From positions 310,001 through 374,000 of the forward strand of contig CALGSZ010000106.1 of assembly GCA_937901745.1 (NCBI GenBank): a stretch of 64,000 nt of DNA, written 5' to 3'. The number at the start of each line of letters is the position of its first letter. Position 1 is the first letter of the stretch. The notes beneath the pieces were generated by a model. The model saw nothing but the letters and a program-made list of their open reading frames with translations, was not told where the DNA came from and did not search any database. The position numbers and the translations under genes are program-made. Positions 8,078 through 16,068 of this stretch are shown piece by piece. Source of the stretch: an uncultured Chloroflexota bacterium. Its GTDB lineage: Bacteria; Chloroflexota; Chloroflexia; Thermomicrobiales; UBA6265.

Positions 8078-8506
8078 ATGGCGAGCCGTAGCACATTCTT
8101 GCCTGATATGGACGCAGAATCGCCGGACAAGGCGGCGCGGCGCGCGAGGCAACCCATGGACCCGACTCGGACGCTCGGCTGTCCCGTCGCCCGGACAGCG
8201 CAAATCATCGGCAACAAGTGGACGCCCCTCATCGTCCGCGACCTGGCGCAGGGTCATCGCCGGTTCAGCGAGCTCGAGCGGTCGCTGGTGGGGATCAGCC
8301 CGAAGACGCTTTCCGAGCGGCTCAAGCGGCTCGAGGAAGCGCAGGTTATCGAGCGGCATTGCTACGCCGAGGTGCCGCCGCGCGTCGAGTACTCGTTGAC
8401 GGAAAAGGGTTACGCGCTGCTGCCCGTCATCGACAGCATGCGCGACTTCGGGAACCGCTGGCTCACGCCGGACGATTGCCCCACCGACGACGCGGACGAA
8501 GACTGA
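8078..8506 (+). CDS. HxlR family winged-helix transcriptional regulator
   Basis: A 142-residue DNA-binding protein of the HxlR/DUF24 family (winged helix, about residues 34-128). The typical start of the domain, GCPVARTAQIIGNKWTPLIV, carries Cys35 at the position where YodB, HypR and CatR have their redox-sensing cysteine; Cys95 and Cys134 are also present. The ATG at 8078 is only a few bases after the predicted transcription start; later in-frame ATGs at 8108 and 8156 are possible. A dyad overlaps its own -10 box, which points to autorepression. It is divergent from the FAD oxidoreductase gene, a possible target. A near-identical operator at the TrxR-glutaredoxin promoter suggests a wider thiol-stress role. 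Confidence 0.9.
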   Translation: MASRSTFLPDMDAESPDKAARRARQPMDPTRTLGCPVARTAQIIGNKWTPLIVRDLAQGHRRFSELERSLVGISPKTLSERLKRLEEAQVIERHCYAEVPPRVEYSLTEKGYALLPVIDSMRDFGNRWLTPDDCPTDDADED

Positions 8507-8586
8507 CGCCGTCGCCGGACGTCGCTCGGCATCTCCGCTCCCTCGCTTCAACTCCCCTTCGGTGACGAGCGAAACGAGCTCTGCCC

Positions 8587-8592
8587 TATAAT
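8587..8592 (+). promoter_or_regulatory. likely -10 box upstream of trpS
   Basis: A perfect TATAAT lies 150 bp before the trpS start. The -35 is weak (GTGACG, 19 bp upstream). The leader between them contains a 7-bp hairpin (GTGCCGG/CCGGCAC near 8696-8716) but no T-box consensus, so tRNA-sensing control is not supported. Confidence 0.45.
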
Positions 8593-8742
8593 CCACGTGC
8601 TCGGCGTCAATCGTCGCTCGGTCGCGGGTCATCGCTCCGAGCGGCCACGCTGTGTTTTCAACTCCTGCAACACGCTGTCCTTTGGCTTTCGAGCCGTGCC
8701 GGCGAGCGCCCGGCACAAGGGGCGGAAGGGATTGTCTAGCGT

Positions 8743-9762
8743 ATGACTGGCAGCAACGATCAACGGCGGAAGCGCGTCTTTTCCGGCATTCAACCCTCGG
8801 GTGTGAGTCACATCGGAAACTATCTCGGAGCGATCCGCAACTGGGTGAATCAGCAGAATCTCTATGACAACATCTTCTGCATTGTGAACCTGCACGCGAT
8901 CACCGTGCCGGTGACGCGCGAGACGCTCCGCGAAAACACGATCGCGATGGCGAACACCCTGCTCGCCGCCGGCATCGATCCGCAGAAGTCGATCCTGTTC
9001 GTCCAGTCGGATGTTCCGGAGCATGCCGAGCTGTGCTGGATCCTGAACTCGGTGACGATGTACGGCGAGCTGCGCCGCATGACGCAGTTCAAGGACAAGA
9101 CCGCCGGCAAGGAAGCGGATCAAGTTTCCGCCGGCCTCTTCGGCTATCCCGTGCTGCAGGCCGCCGACATCCTGATGTACGACACCGATCTCGTGCCTGT
9201 CGGAGAGGATCAGAAGCAGCATATCGAGCTGACACGGGACGTCGCGCAGCGGTTCAACTCACGCTACGGCGAGACCTTCGTCATCCCTGAGGCGGATATC
9301 AAGCCCGAAGGCGCTCGCATCATGGCGCTGGACGAACCGACGAAGAAGATGAGCAAGAGCGCGGCGAGCCCGAACAGCTACATCGCTTTGACGGACGATC
9401 CAGACACGATTCGCCGCAAGGTTCGGCGGGCCGTCACCGACTCCGGCACGGAAGTGGTCGCCGGACCGGACAAGCCAGCGCTCACCAACCTCCTGCAGAT
9501 CTACTCCCTCTTCTCCGGCACCCCCATACCCGAGATCGAGGAGCGGTATGTCGGGAAGGGATACGGCGCGTTCAAGCAAGACCTCGCTGAGGTCATCGTC
9601 CAAGCCATACAGCCGATCCAGGAGCGCATCGCCGAGCTAAGCGCGGATCCAAGCATCGCCCTCGGCGTCCTCAAGGAGGGCGCGGAGCGCGCTCGCGAGA
9701 TGGCCGTTCGCAAGATGGAGCAGGTGCGAGACCGCGTCGGATTGACGTTGACGGGCGAATAG
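8743..9762 (+). CDS. trpS: tryptophan--tRNA ligase
   Basis: A 339-residue class I aminoacyl-tRNA synthetase that charges tRNA-Trp with tryptophan. The ATP-binding HIGH-type motif is SHIGNYLG near residue 20 after FSGIQPSG, and the catalytic KMSKS loop is present exactly at residues 202-206. The length matches bacterial TrpS. The ATG at 8743 is fixed by an in-frame TAG two codons upstream; a GGAAGGG site lies somewhat far upstream. It is followed after 27 nt by an MFS transporter gene on the same strand, perhaps cotranscribed. Confidence 0.97.
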   Translation: MTGSNDQRRKRVFSGIQPSGVSHIGNYLGAIRNWVNQQNLYDNIFCIVNLHAITVPVTRETLRENTIAMANTLLAAGIDPQKSILFVQSDVPEHAELCWILNSVTMYGELRRMTQFKDKTAGKEADQVSAGLFGYPVLQAADILMYDTDLVPVGEDQKQHIELTRDVAQRFNSRYGETFVIPEADIKPEGARIMALDEPTKKMSKSAASPNSYIALTDDPDTIRRKVRRAVTDSGTEVVAGPDKPALTNLLQIYSLFSGTPIPEIEERYVGKGYGAFKQDLAEVIVQAIQPIQERIAELSADPSIALGVLKEGAERAREMAVRKMEQVRDRVGLTLTGE

Positions 9763-9789
9763 GCAACAACGGCGAAGCGAGGGGGCAGC

Positions 9790-11094
9790 GTGCTCGCCGA
9801 ATACATCGAGACCTGGCGGCTCACCGGCCCGGCTGGTCGGCGCTTCCTCACGGGCGGCACGCTCTTCGCCATCCGCATGTTCATGTTCTACGCGGCATTC
9901 CCGCTCTTCGCGAAGGAGCGCGGGTACGATGCCGCGACGATTGGCTGGCTGGTCGGCGGCGCGGCGCTCTCGCTGTTCGTCTTTGGCGTGCCGGTCACAG
10001 CCTTCGGCAGCCGCGGACACACGCGCCGCCTGCTGATGATCGGACCGCTCATCGCCGCGTCCGGCCAGCTCCTTCTCATCTACTTTGTCGGCCGCAGCTT
10101 CAGCATCAGCTTTCTGGCCGCCCTTGTGTCCGGCATGGCCAGCACCGTGTTCTGGATCTTGGGCGATCCGCTCCTCGCAGCCACGACGCCTCCACACAAG
10201 CGCGCTCACATCTTCGCCCTCAAGTTTTCCCTCGTGACTTGCGGCTTCGCGGTCGGGAGCGGGCTCGGCGGCTGGATACCGGCGACGCTCGAGTTGGTCG
10301 GGCTTCGCGCCCAGCGAGCGCTTGACGCGACAATCCTGGTCATTGCCTGCTTGGATATCGCCTCATCAATCATTTACTCGACGATCCCCGCAATCCCCAC
10401 GCCCTCGCCAGCCAAGTCCTCACAACTCCGAAGCGCGCCGGCGCGATTCCGGATCAATTTCGGCATCCTGCTTTTCATCTTTCTCCTGACGGTGCCGGAC
10501 ATCGGGATGGCATTTGGCCACAACTCGATCCGACCATTCCTCAGCCTTTTCTTCGAAGAGCAGCTCGGTCTTTCGTCCGCCCTCATCGGGACGACGATGT
10601 TCTGCCTCGCGATGGCCGGAGGAATCAGCGCGCTGTTCATTCCGGGGATCGCGCGACGCCTCGGAAACCTGCGCGCGATCGGCCTGCTCAGGACGACGGG
10701 CGCGTTGATGATCCTCCTTTGCTTCAGCGGCGTCGGAACGCTCGTCGTCATCGCGCTGCTGATCAGCTACTACTCGATGGTCGACGGTACGGAGGCGACC
10801 TTCATCACGGAGGCGATGGAGCGGCTTCCTGTCGAGCAGCGAACGGTATTCAGCGGCATGTATTCGATGCTCTGGAGCGCTTCCTCCTTCTGCGCCTCGG
10901 CGCTGAGTGGCCGCCTGCAAGAGGATATCGGCTTCGGTGTGGCGTACAGTGTCGGCGTGGCTGGCTATCTGCTATCGGTCGCGTGGATTCTCGGCGTCTT
11001 CCCGCGCCTCCCGTCGCTGGGGGGCACGATGGAGCAAGCGACAGCGCCAGCTTCGGCGGTCGACGAGGTGGTTGTCGCCGGGAAGCGCTCGTAA
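9790..11094 (+). CDS. major facilitator superfamily transporter
   Basis: A 434-residue integral membrane protein with about 12 predicted hydrophobic helices in two halves, separated by a polar loop near residue 210, as in MFS drug or metabolite transporters. The start is GTG at 9790 behind a GAGGGGG site. The substrate is not deducible: no family-specific motif stands out, and the neighbours (trpS before, a URO-D-like gene after) give no pathway. A second MFS gene of similar length and style lies at 46654-47958. Confidence 0.87.
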   Translation: MLAEYIETWRLTGPAGRRFLTGGTLFAIRMFMFYAAFPLFAKERGYDAATIGWLVGGAALSLFVFGVPVTAFGSRGHTRRLLMIGPLIAASGQLLLIYFVGRSFSISFLAALVSGMASTVFWILGDPLLAATTPPHKRAHIFALKFSLVTCGFAVGSGLGGWIPATLELVGLRAQRALDATILVIACLDIASSIIYSTIPAIPTPSPAKSSQLRSAPARFRINFGILLFIFLLTVPDIGMAFGHNSIRPFLSLFFEEQLGLSSALIGTTMFCLAMAGGISALFIPGIARRLGNLRAIGLLRTTGALMILLCFSGVGTLVVIALLISYYSMVDGTEATFITEAMERLPVEQRTVFSGMYSMLWSASSFCASALSGRLQEDIGFGVAYSVGVAGYLLSVAWILGVFPRLPSLGGTMEQATAPASAVDEVVVAGKRS

Positions 11095-11216
11095 TGCTTG
11101 CGCCCAGCGGGGTTTTTCGCTCGCTGTGCTAGGATACCGAGCCGGTCGGGGCGAAATTCAGCACCGGCCCTCGAGAATCGGATCAACCCGGACGCGCGAG
11201 AAAAAGGAGCGGACGC

Positions 11217-12215
11217 ATGGCAGCGCGGTCGAATGGCGGCAACTCGGCCGGCAGGGAGTTCCGGTTCGAGGAAATGACGCGCACCGAGCGGGTGATGGCG
11301 GCGGTGCGTGGCGAGCCGGTGGATCGCCTGCCCATTTGTTTCTGGCATCACTTTCGGCCGGAGGGGTCAGGGCGGCAGCTCGCCGAGGCATCGCTTCGGT
11401 TCTTCGATGAGACCTTCGACCTCGACATCGTCAAGGTCATGCCGGACATTCCGTATCCCTTCCCGCGCCGCTCGATCTCGACGGTAGACGGCTGGCGACT
11501 GATCGAGCCGATTGACGCGGACCGGTCCCGCTTCTTCCAGCAGCGCGCGGAATGCGTCCGCGTGCTCCGCGATGAGCTAGGATTCGACACACCGATTATC
11601 GTCACGGTCTTCAGCCCGCTCTGTGAGGCTTTGTACTTCGCGGAAAGCCGCGAGCGATTCTTCGAGCATGCCGCGCAGTCGCCCTCGGTCATCCACGAGG
11701 CACTCAGCATTATCGCGACCAATCTACGAGACCACATCCGCGACGTGATCGACGCTGGGGCAGATGGCGTCTTCTTCGCGCTACAGGGCGCCACGCGCGC
11801 GGTGATGACAGAAGAGCAATACCGGGAGTTCGGCCGCCCCTACGACCTGATCGCGCTGCAGGGCGCCGTCAACGGCTGGCTCAATGTCCTCCATATCCAC
11901 GGCGAGAAGGATCTGCACTTCGAGCTGGTGCTCGACTACCCCGTCCAGGTGCTCAACTGGTCGGATCGCCTGGCTGGACCGAGCCTACGCGAGGCGCGCA
12001 CGCTGACAAGCAAGTGCCTGATGGGTGGCTGGCACGAGTTCGGCGCCATCGCGAACGGTCCTGAGGACAAGATCCTCGAAGAAGCGCGCGACGCGGTCGC
12101 TCAGACCGGCGGGCGCAAATTCATCCTCGCCAACGGCTGCTCGGTGCCGGACGAGACAGACGAGCGCTGGCTCCACGCCGCGCGCGACGCCGTCGAGCAG
12201 ATCGAGCTCGAGTAA
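11217..12215 (+). CDS. uroporphyrinogen decarboxylase-like protein
   Basis: A 332-residue TIM-barrel protein of the URO-D/MtaA superfamily. The N-terminal TRTERVMAAVRGEPVDRLPICFW block is the family hallmark, and the C-terminal ILANGCSVPDET stretch is the usual end of the barrel. Members decarboxylate uroporphyrinogen III in haem synthesis or move methyl groups to corrinoid or thiol carriers. No other haem gene is nearby, and the divergent sequence leaves both options open; I lean towards a paralogue rather than the haem enzyme HemE. The ATG follows AAGGAG with good spacing. Confidence 0.85.
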   Translation: MAARSNGGNSAGREFRFEEMTRTERVMAAVRGEPVDRLPICFWHHFRPEGSGRQLAEASLRFFDETFDLDIVKVMPDIPYPFPRRSISTVDGWRLIEPIDADRSRFFQQRAECVRVLRDELGFDTPIIVTVFSPLCEALYFAESRERFFEHAAQSPSVIHEALSIIATNLRDHIRDVIDAGADGVFFALQGATRAVMTEEQYREFGRPYDLIALQGAVNGWLNVLHIHGEKDLHFELVLDYPVQVLNWSDRLAGPSLREARTLTSKCLMGGWHEFGAIANGPEDKILEEARDAVAQTGGRKFILANGCSVPDETDERWLHAARDAVEQIELE

Positions 12216-12399
12216 CACCGACCTAGGAACAACTGATAACGATTCCGTGAACCGGAGAATTCATCAGACGGTTCTGTTAGCGGCGGGCCTTTGACGGCTC
12301 GCCGCTTACCGACTGAGCGCACGCGGCTAAACGGCCGCACTTGCCCCTTTGCTACACGCCGATCAACTCCACGTTTGTTGTCCCTTCGATGCCACAATT

Positions 12400-12999
12400 T
12401 GACGCTGCGTCCGCCATGCCCTGTGGCAGATGTCACAGGAGGCAGAAGGCGACGTCCTGTTCATTGAGCTGGCGGGCTTGCGAGATCCCTCGCTCGTCGT
12501 GCCGACGATCTGCAGGTATTTGGGCGTCAGCACGCTCGGGACCGAGGCCGACGCCCGTGACCGTCTCCTCACCCGGTTGAGCGAGCGTCCGCTGCTGCTG
12601 GCCCTGGACACTCTCGAGCACTTGCTCCCCGCTCGAGCGGCGCTCGTGGACCTGTTGGAGGCATGCCCAACGGTCCGGTGCTCGCCACGAGCCGAATCGC
12701 GCTGCATATTCCTGGCTTGGCCTGGTTTGGGGACGAAGGCGCCCGCGCACGGGCGCTCCTCGATCGCGGCCCACGGCTCGCGAAAGATCTAGGCTACCGT
12801 GTTGGAGAAGGACGAAACCTCTTCACTAGAGCGCTTTTCGCATGGCGGCGAGGCGACCGCGAGCAGATGGAGCAGCTCGGTCTGGAGTCGGCTGCCTGCT
12901 TACGAGAGTGGGAAGCGCATTTCCGGAATCGACATTGCCACGCGAGCGCTGCTCGACGAATACGAGCTCTTTCAGCAAGCGGAGAAGATGATCCCGTAG
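12400..12999 (+). pseudogene. remnant of a LuxR/MalT-like ATPase regulator with TPR repeats
   Basis: Two frames together match the style of large AAA/NB-ARC-like transcriptional regulators. The first frame (about 12400-12665) reads GDVLFIELAGLRDPSLV and later LLLALDTLEHLLPA, the Walker B and sensor region of such ATPases. The match then continues in another frame as NGPVLATSRIALHIPG, showing a frameshift near 12665. The sequence next jumps to a TPR-like stretch (ARALLDRGPRLAKDLGYRVG...), so the part between is deleted. The Walker A region is missing upstream, where the frame is closed by TGA, and the C-terminal DNA-binding domain is missing downstream. This is a dead fragment. Confidence 0.72.
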
Positions 13000-13072
13000 T
13001 GACATCACTTAGAGCCCATGCGGTGAGCCGCGATAGGAGCCAACCAAGTGGACGAGATCGCCGATTGCCCCT

Positions 13073-13339
13073 TTGAGCCCTAACAGATGGGCTAACTATC
13101 TGTCGTCCTTCATCTTCTATGGAGTCATAATCCTCTACTGGATGACGCTTCACTGGGGAGGATGGAACGCACTAGCCGGTGAGTTCACTGGCGCCGCGAT
13201 TCACTGTCTCCTCGGCGCCTTCGTCGTAGCGGGCCTCGTCTGGCTGTGGTGGTCGACGCTGATATCGCGGCTGGCAACGGAGCTTGCATCGAGCCGCGGG
13301 CGGTCTGGCCTTACGTCGGAACCGCGATCAGATCATTGA
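13073..13339 (+). CDS. possible small membrane protein
   Basis: An 88-residue frame starting with TTG and holding two hydrophobic stretches (about residues 9-27 and 43-60) rich in Trp, Phe, Ile and Val, which would make a two-helix membrane protein. There is no convincing ribosome site, the region around it is decayed, and I do not recognise the sequence. It could be a real short gene or a chance frame inside degenerate DNA. Confidence 0.3.
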   Translation: MSPNRWANYLSSFIFYGVIILYWMTLHWGGWNALAGEFTGAAIHCLLGAFVVAGLVWLWWSTLISRLATELASSRGRSGLTSEPRSDH

Positions 13340-13383
13340 AACCGCGTTTGAGCGAGTCGGCATTCGCCGTGCGGCAAGGCCGG

Positions 13384-13416
13384 TAAAGCAAACGGCCCGC
13401 CACGAGGGCAGGCCGT
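13384..13416 (-). terminator. terminator of the ferredoxin-NADP reductase gene
   Basis: On the minus strand a stem of 9 pairs with one mismatch (arms at 13416-13407 and 13401-13392) is followed by TTTGCTTT. It lies 35 nt after the reductase stop codon. Confidence 0.75.
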
Positions 13417-13450
13417 CGAATCAGTAAGTTCCTCTTGCCGCGCGGGACGT

Positions 13451-14494
13451 TTACGCTTCGCGGGCGGCCATGATGTTGGTCGAGTGACCGGGATCGAGCC
13501 GCGCCTTCGGATCGTAGAACGTGACCGCGTGGTTGACCGCCGTCACCGCCTCGGCGGCGCCGGTCGCGATCAGCTTGAACTTCGCCGGATACCAGCAAAT
13601 GTCGCCCGCCGCGAAGACGCCTGGGATGTTCGTCGCCATCGTGATCTTGTCGACGACGATCTGATTCTTCTGCAGCTCGAAGCCCCACGTCTTGAGCGGC
13701 CCGAGATCGGCGACGAAGCCAATCGCCACGATCAGCTCATCGGCCGGGATCTTGAAGCGCTCGCCCTCGGCATTCTTGTACGTCACGGCGCTCAAGCGGC
13801 CATCGTCACCCGCGTGCGCCTCGACGATCTCGCAGCCCGGGTAGCGGAGCTCGACGCGTGACTGCTCCAGCTCCTTGACCGAAGCTTCGTGCGCCCGGAA
13901 CTTCGAGCGGTGGATGAGCGTCACGTGCTTGGCGATCGGCTCCAGCGTCAGCGCCCAGTCAACCGCCGAGTCGCCACCGCCAACAATCACTACGTCCTTG
14001 TCGCGGAAATCTTCGACGCGCTTGGCGAAGTAGTGGACGCCCTTGCCTTCGAGCTCACGCACGCCCGGCGCATCCAACCGCTTCGGCTCGAACGCGCCAA
14101 CGCCCGCGCAGACGATGACAGTCTTGCTGTACCGGACGGCCTTGCTCGTCGTCAGCTTGAGGATGCCGTCCGGCAACCGCTCCAGACCGAGCACCTGTTC
14201 CTTCAGGCGCAGCGTTGGCCGGTCTCGCATCGCCTGAATCACCATCTGCTCGACGAAATCCTTGGCGAGAATCTTCGGGAAGCCGGCGACATCGTAGATG
14301 TACTTCTCCGGGTAGATGGCCGTCAGCGCGCCACCGGGCTCCTCGAGAGAGTCAATGATCTGCGTGCGCGCTTGGCGCATGCCCGCGTAGAAAGCGGCGA
14401 ACAATCCGGTCGGCCCGGCCCCGATGATGGTGATGTCATACAGGTCCATGTCCGGCTCGGACCCATTCGTCGAGATGGTCACTCCATCACTCAC
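13451..14494 (-). CDS. ferredoxin--NADP+ reductase, thioredoxin reductase-like type
   Basis: A 347-residue flavoenzyme of the YumC type, which passes electrons between NADPH and ferredoxin. The FAD motif IIGAGPTGLFAAFYAG is at the N-terminus, the NADPH motif VVIVGGGDSAVDWAL in the middle and the second FAD motif GVFAAGDICWYP near the C-terminus. The redox CxxC of true thioredoxin reductases is absent, which is the mark of this subfamily. The GTG start at 14494 lies 10 nt after AGGAG; an earlier ATG at 14518 has no ribosome site. It stands as a single gene with its own terminator. Confidence 0.93.
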   Translation of the reverse strand: MSDGVTISTNGSEPDMDLYDITIIGAGPTGLFAAFYAGMRQARTQIIDSLEEPGGALTAIYPEKYIYDVAGFPKILAKDFVEQMVIQAMRDRPTLRLKEQVLGLERLPDGILKLTTSKAVRYSKTVIVCAGVGAFEPKRLDAPGVRELEGKGVHYFAKRVEDFRDKDVVIVGGGDSAVDWALTLEPIAKHVTLIHRSKFRAHEASVKELEQSRVELRYPGCEIVEAHAGDDGRLSAVTYKNAEGERFKIPADELIVAIGFVADLGPLKTWGFELQKNQIVVDKITMATNIPGVFAAGDICWYPAKFKLIATGAAEAVTAVNHAVTFYDPKARLDPGHSTNIMAAREA

Positions 14495-14757
14495 GTTGAG
14501 AGTTCTCCTGTGGTGCAAGACGTGGCAGGATCGGCTGAAGCATCTTCATCCAAAGCCCGCGGGCATTCTACCATCGGCCCTTCAGCGCCAAGTTGTACGC
14601 GGCGCACAAGGATGAGCGGGGCTGTTCCAGCGGACTGCAGCAACATCTACCCCGTTGCATCTCACTGACGCACGCCAGGATTGTTTCAGTAAGGAGACAC
14701 TCGACACGAGTACAATCCGCGCGTTGGTAAGCACGAATCTGATTGAGGAGCACACAC

Positions 14758-15984
14758 ATGACGTCCACCTCGATCGCCGACTCAACCCGCAGCTACGAAT
14801 CACTCTACTCCCGGCGCGGTCGTGAAGCGCCGCAGCCGCGGATCGGCGACCCGCGGGATTCGGCGAAGATGATTACGTTCCTTTATGGCTATCCCGATGC
14901 CGGCACCCTGCCGAAGCGAACTGTCGCCGAGGCGGCCGTGCGCGCCCTCGAGACTGAAGGCGAATGGGCCCTTCAATATGGGAATACGACCGGCGCACCG
15001 TGTTTGATCGACGCGCTCCGAGAAAAATTACAGCGCGATCAGGGCATCGTCGCAAAGCCTGAGCAAGTGCTGATCACCGCCGGTGGCTCGCAGGGCGTCC
15101 AGCTCCTGCTCGATCTTTTCATCGATTGGGGCGACACCGTGATTGTCGAGGCGCCGACGTGGATGGGATTCCTGTGGGCGCTGCAGAACGTTGGTGGCCA
15201 GGCCGTTTCCGTCCCGATGGACGATGAGGGCATGGACACCGAGGCGCTGGAGCGTGAGCTCGCGCGCCTCCGCGCTGAGGGAACGACGCCAAAGTTCATC
15301 TATCTCATCAGCAACTTCCACAACCCGACCGGCATCTCCACCTCAGAGACGCGACGCCGGCGCATCATCGAGCTCGCCGAGGAGTACGGCACGCTCATCG
15401 TCGAGGACGACGCCTATCACGACCTTCGCTACGACGGCGAGCGCATCTCCCCAATCTACTCGCTCGACCGCGGCGGCTCGACGATCTACCTCGGCACATT
15501 CTCGAAGTCCATGGGCGCCGGGATGCGCCTCGGCTGGCTGGTGGCGCCGGAGGAGCTGATCCTGAAGCTTTCGGTGCTCAAGGTCGACGGCGGCACGAAC
15601 ATCATCGGCTCGCACATCGCGGCTGCCTGGATGCCGGAGCATATGCAGGACCACGTCTCGACACTCCGCAACCTCTACCGCCGTCGCCGCGACGTGATGC
15701 TGGACGCCCTGGCGCGTTACATGCCGGAGGGCACGACCTGGACGACGCCGGCTGGGGGATTCTTCGTCTGGGTGACGCTGCCAGAGGGGATCGACACGGC
15801 GCGGATGCTGCCGCAAGCGCGGGAGCGGGGCGTGGAATATCTACCCGGCGCAACCTGTTACGTCGACGGCCGAGGCGCCAATCAAATGCGCCTCTCTTTC
15901 TCGTTCCCGACAGAGGACCAGATCGAAGAGGGGATTCGCATCCTCGGCGAGATCGCGCGCGGCGAGCTCCTCGAGCGCGGCTAG
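14758..15984 (+). CDS. PLP-dependent aminotransferase, class I/II
   Basis: A 408-residue fold-type I aminotransferase. The Schiff-base lysine lies in GTFSKSMGAGMRLGW, and the SNFHNPTGIS and VEDDAYHDLRY motifs supply the conserved Asn and Asp that hold PLP. The sequence resembles the 2-aminoadipate aminotransferase/MocR-type group (LysN-like), so a role in amino-acid transamination is likely, with the exact pair of substrates open. The ATG at 14758 follows GAGGAG; the in-frame ATG at 14743 lies too close to the ribosome site. A TACAAT at 14711-14716 may be its -10 box. Confidence 0.92.
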   Translation: MTSTSIADSTRSYESLYSRRGREAPQPRIGDPRDSAKMITFLYGYPDAGTLPKRTVAEAAVRALETEGEWALQYGNTTGAPCLIDALREKLQRDQGIVAKPEQVLITAGGSQGVQLLLDLFIDWGDTVIVEAPTWMGFLWALQNVGGQAVSVPMDDEGMDTEALERELARLRAEGTTPKFIYLISNFHNPTGISTSETRRRRIIELAEEYGTLIVEDDAYHDLRYDGERISPIYSLDRGGSTIYLGTFSKSMGAGMRLGWLVAPEELILKLSVLKVDGGTNIIGSHIAAAWMPEHMQDHVSTLRNLYRRRRDVMLDALARYMPEGTTWTTPAGGFFVWVTLPEGIDTARMLPQARERGVEYLPGATCYVDGRGANQMRLSFSFPTEDQIEEGIRILGEIARGELLERG

Positions 15985-16008
15985 CTCACGCACGTGGCGA
16001 TTCGCTTT

Positions 16009-16054
16009 CAGGGGCGGGTGTTGCGTCGATCCGAGAGACGCCAGCCCGCCCCTG
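16009..16054. terminator. bidirectional hairpin between convergent genes
   Basis: A 10-bp arm CAGGGGCGGG (16009-16018) pairs with CCCGCCCCTG (16045-16054), and GCGTC/GACGC pairs inside the loop. It lies between the convergent aminotransferase and NlpC/P60 genes. The T-run is poor on both sides, so efficiency is uncertain. Confidence 0.55.
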
Positions 16055-16068
16055 GTCATTTGCCGCTG

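Larger units (their letters stand above)
12216..13450. other. degenerate region with little coding capacity
   Basis: About 1.2 kb without an intact, recognisable gene. It contains an 11-bp imperfect hairpin at 12279-12306 without a T-run, the frameshifted remains of an ATPase/TPR regulator (12400-12999), one doubtful small membrane-protein frame (13073-13339) and the terminator of the ferredoxin reductase gene. It looks like a site of gene decay. Confidence 0.6.

Noticed and set aside
8507..8742. Possible T-box leader before trpS
   Set aside because: No T-box consensus (GGGTGG-type) and no terminator/antiterminator pair are visible.
12279..12306. 11-bp GC-rich hairpin after the URO-D-like gene
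   Set aside because: It may be a terminator, but there is no T-run and it lies 64 bp after the stop in decayed sequence, so I do not list it as one.
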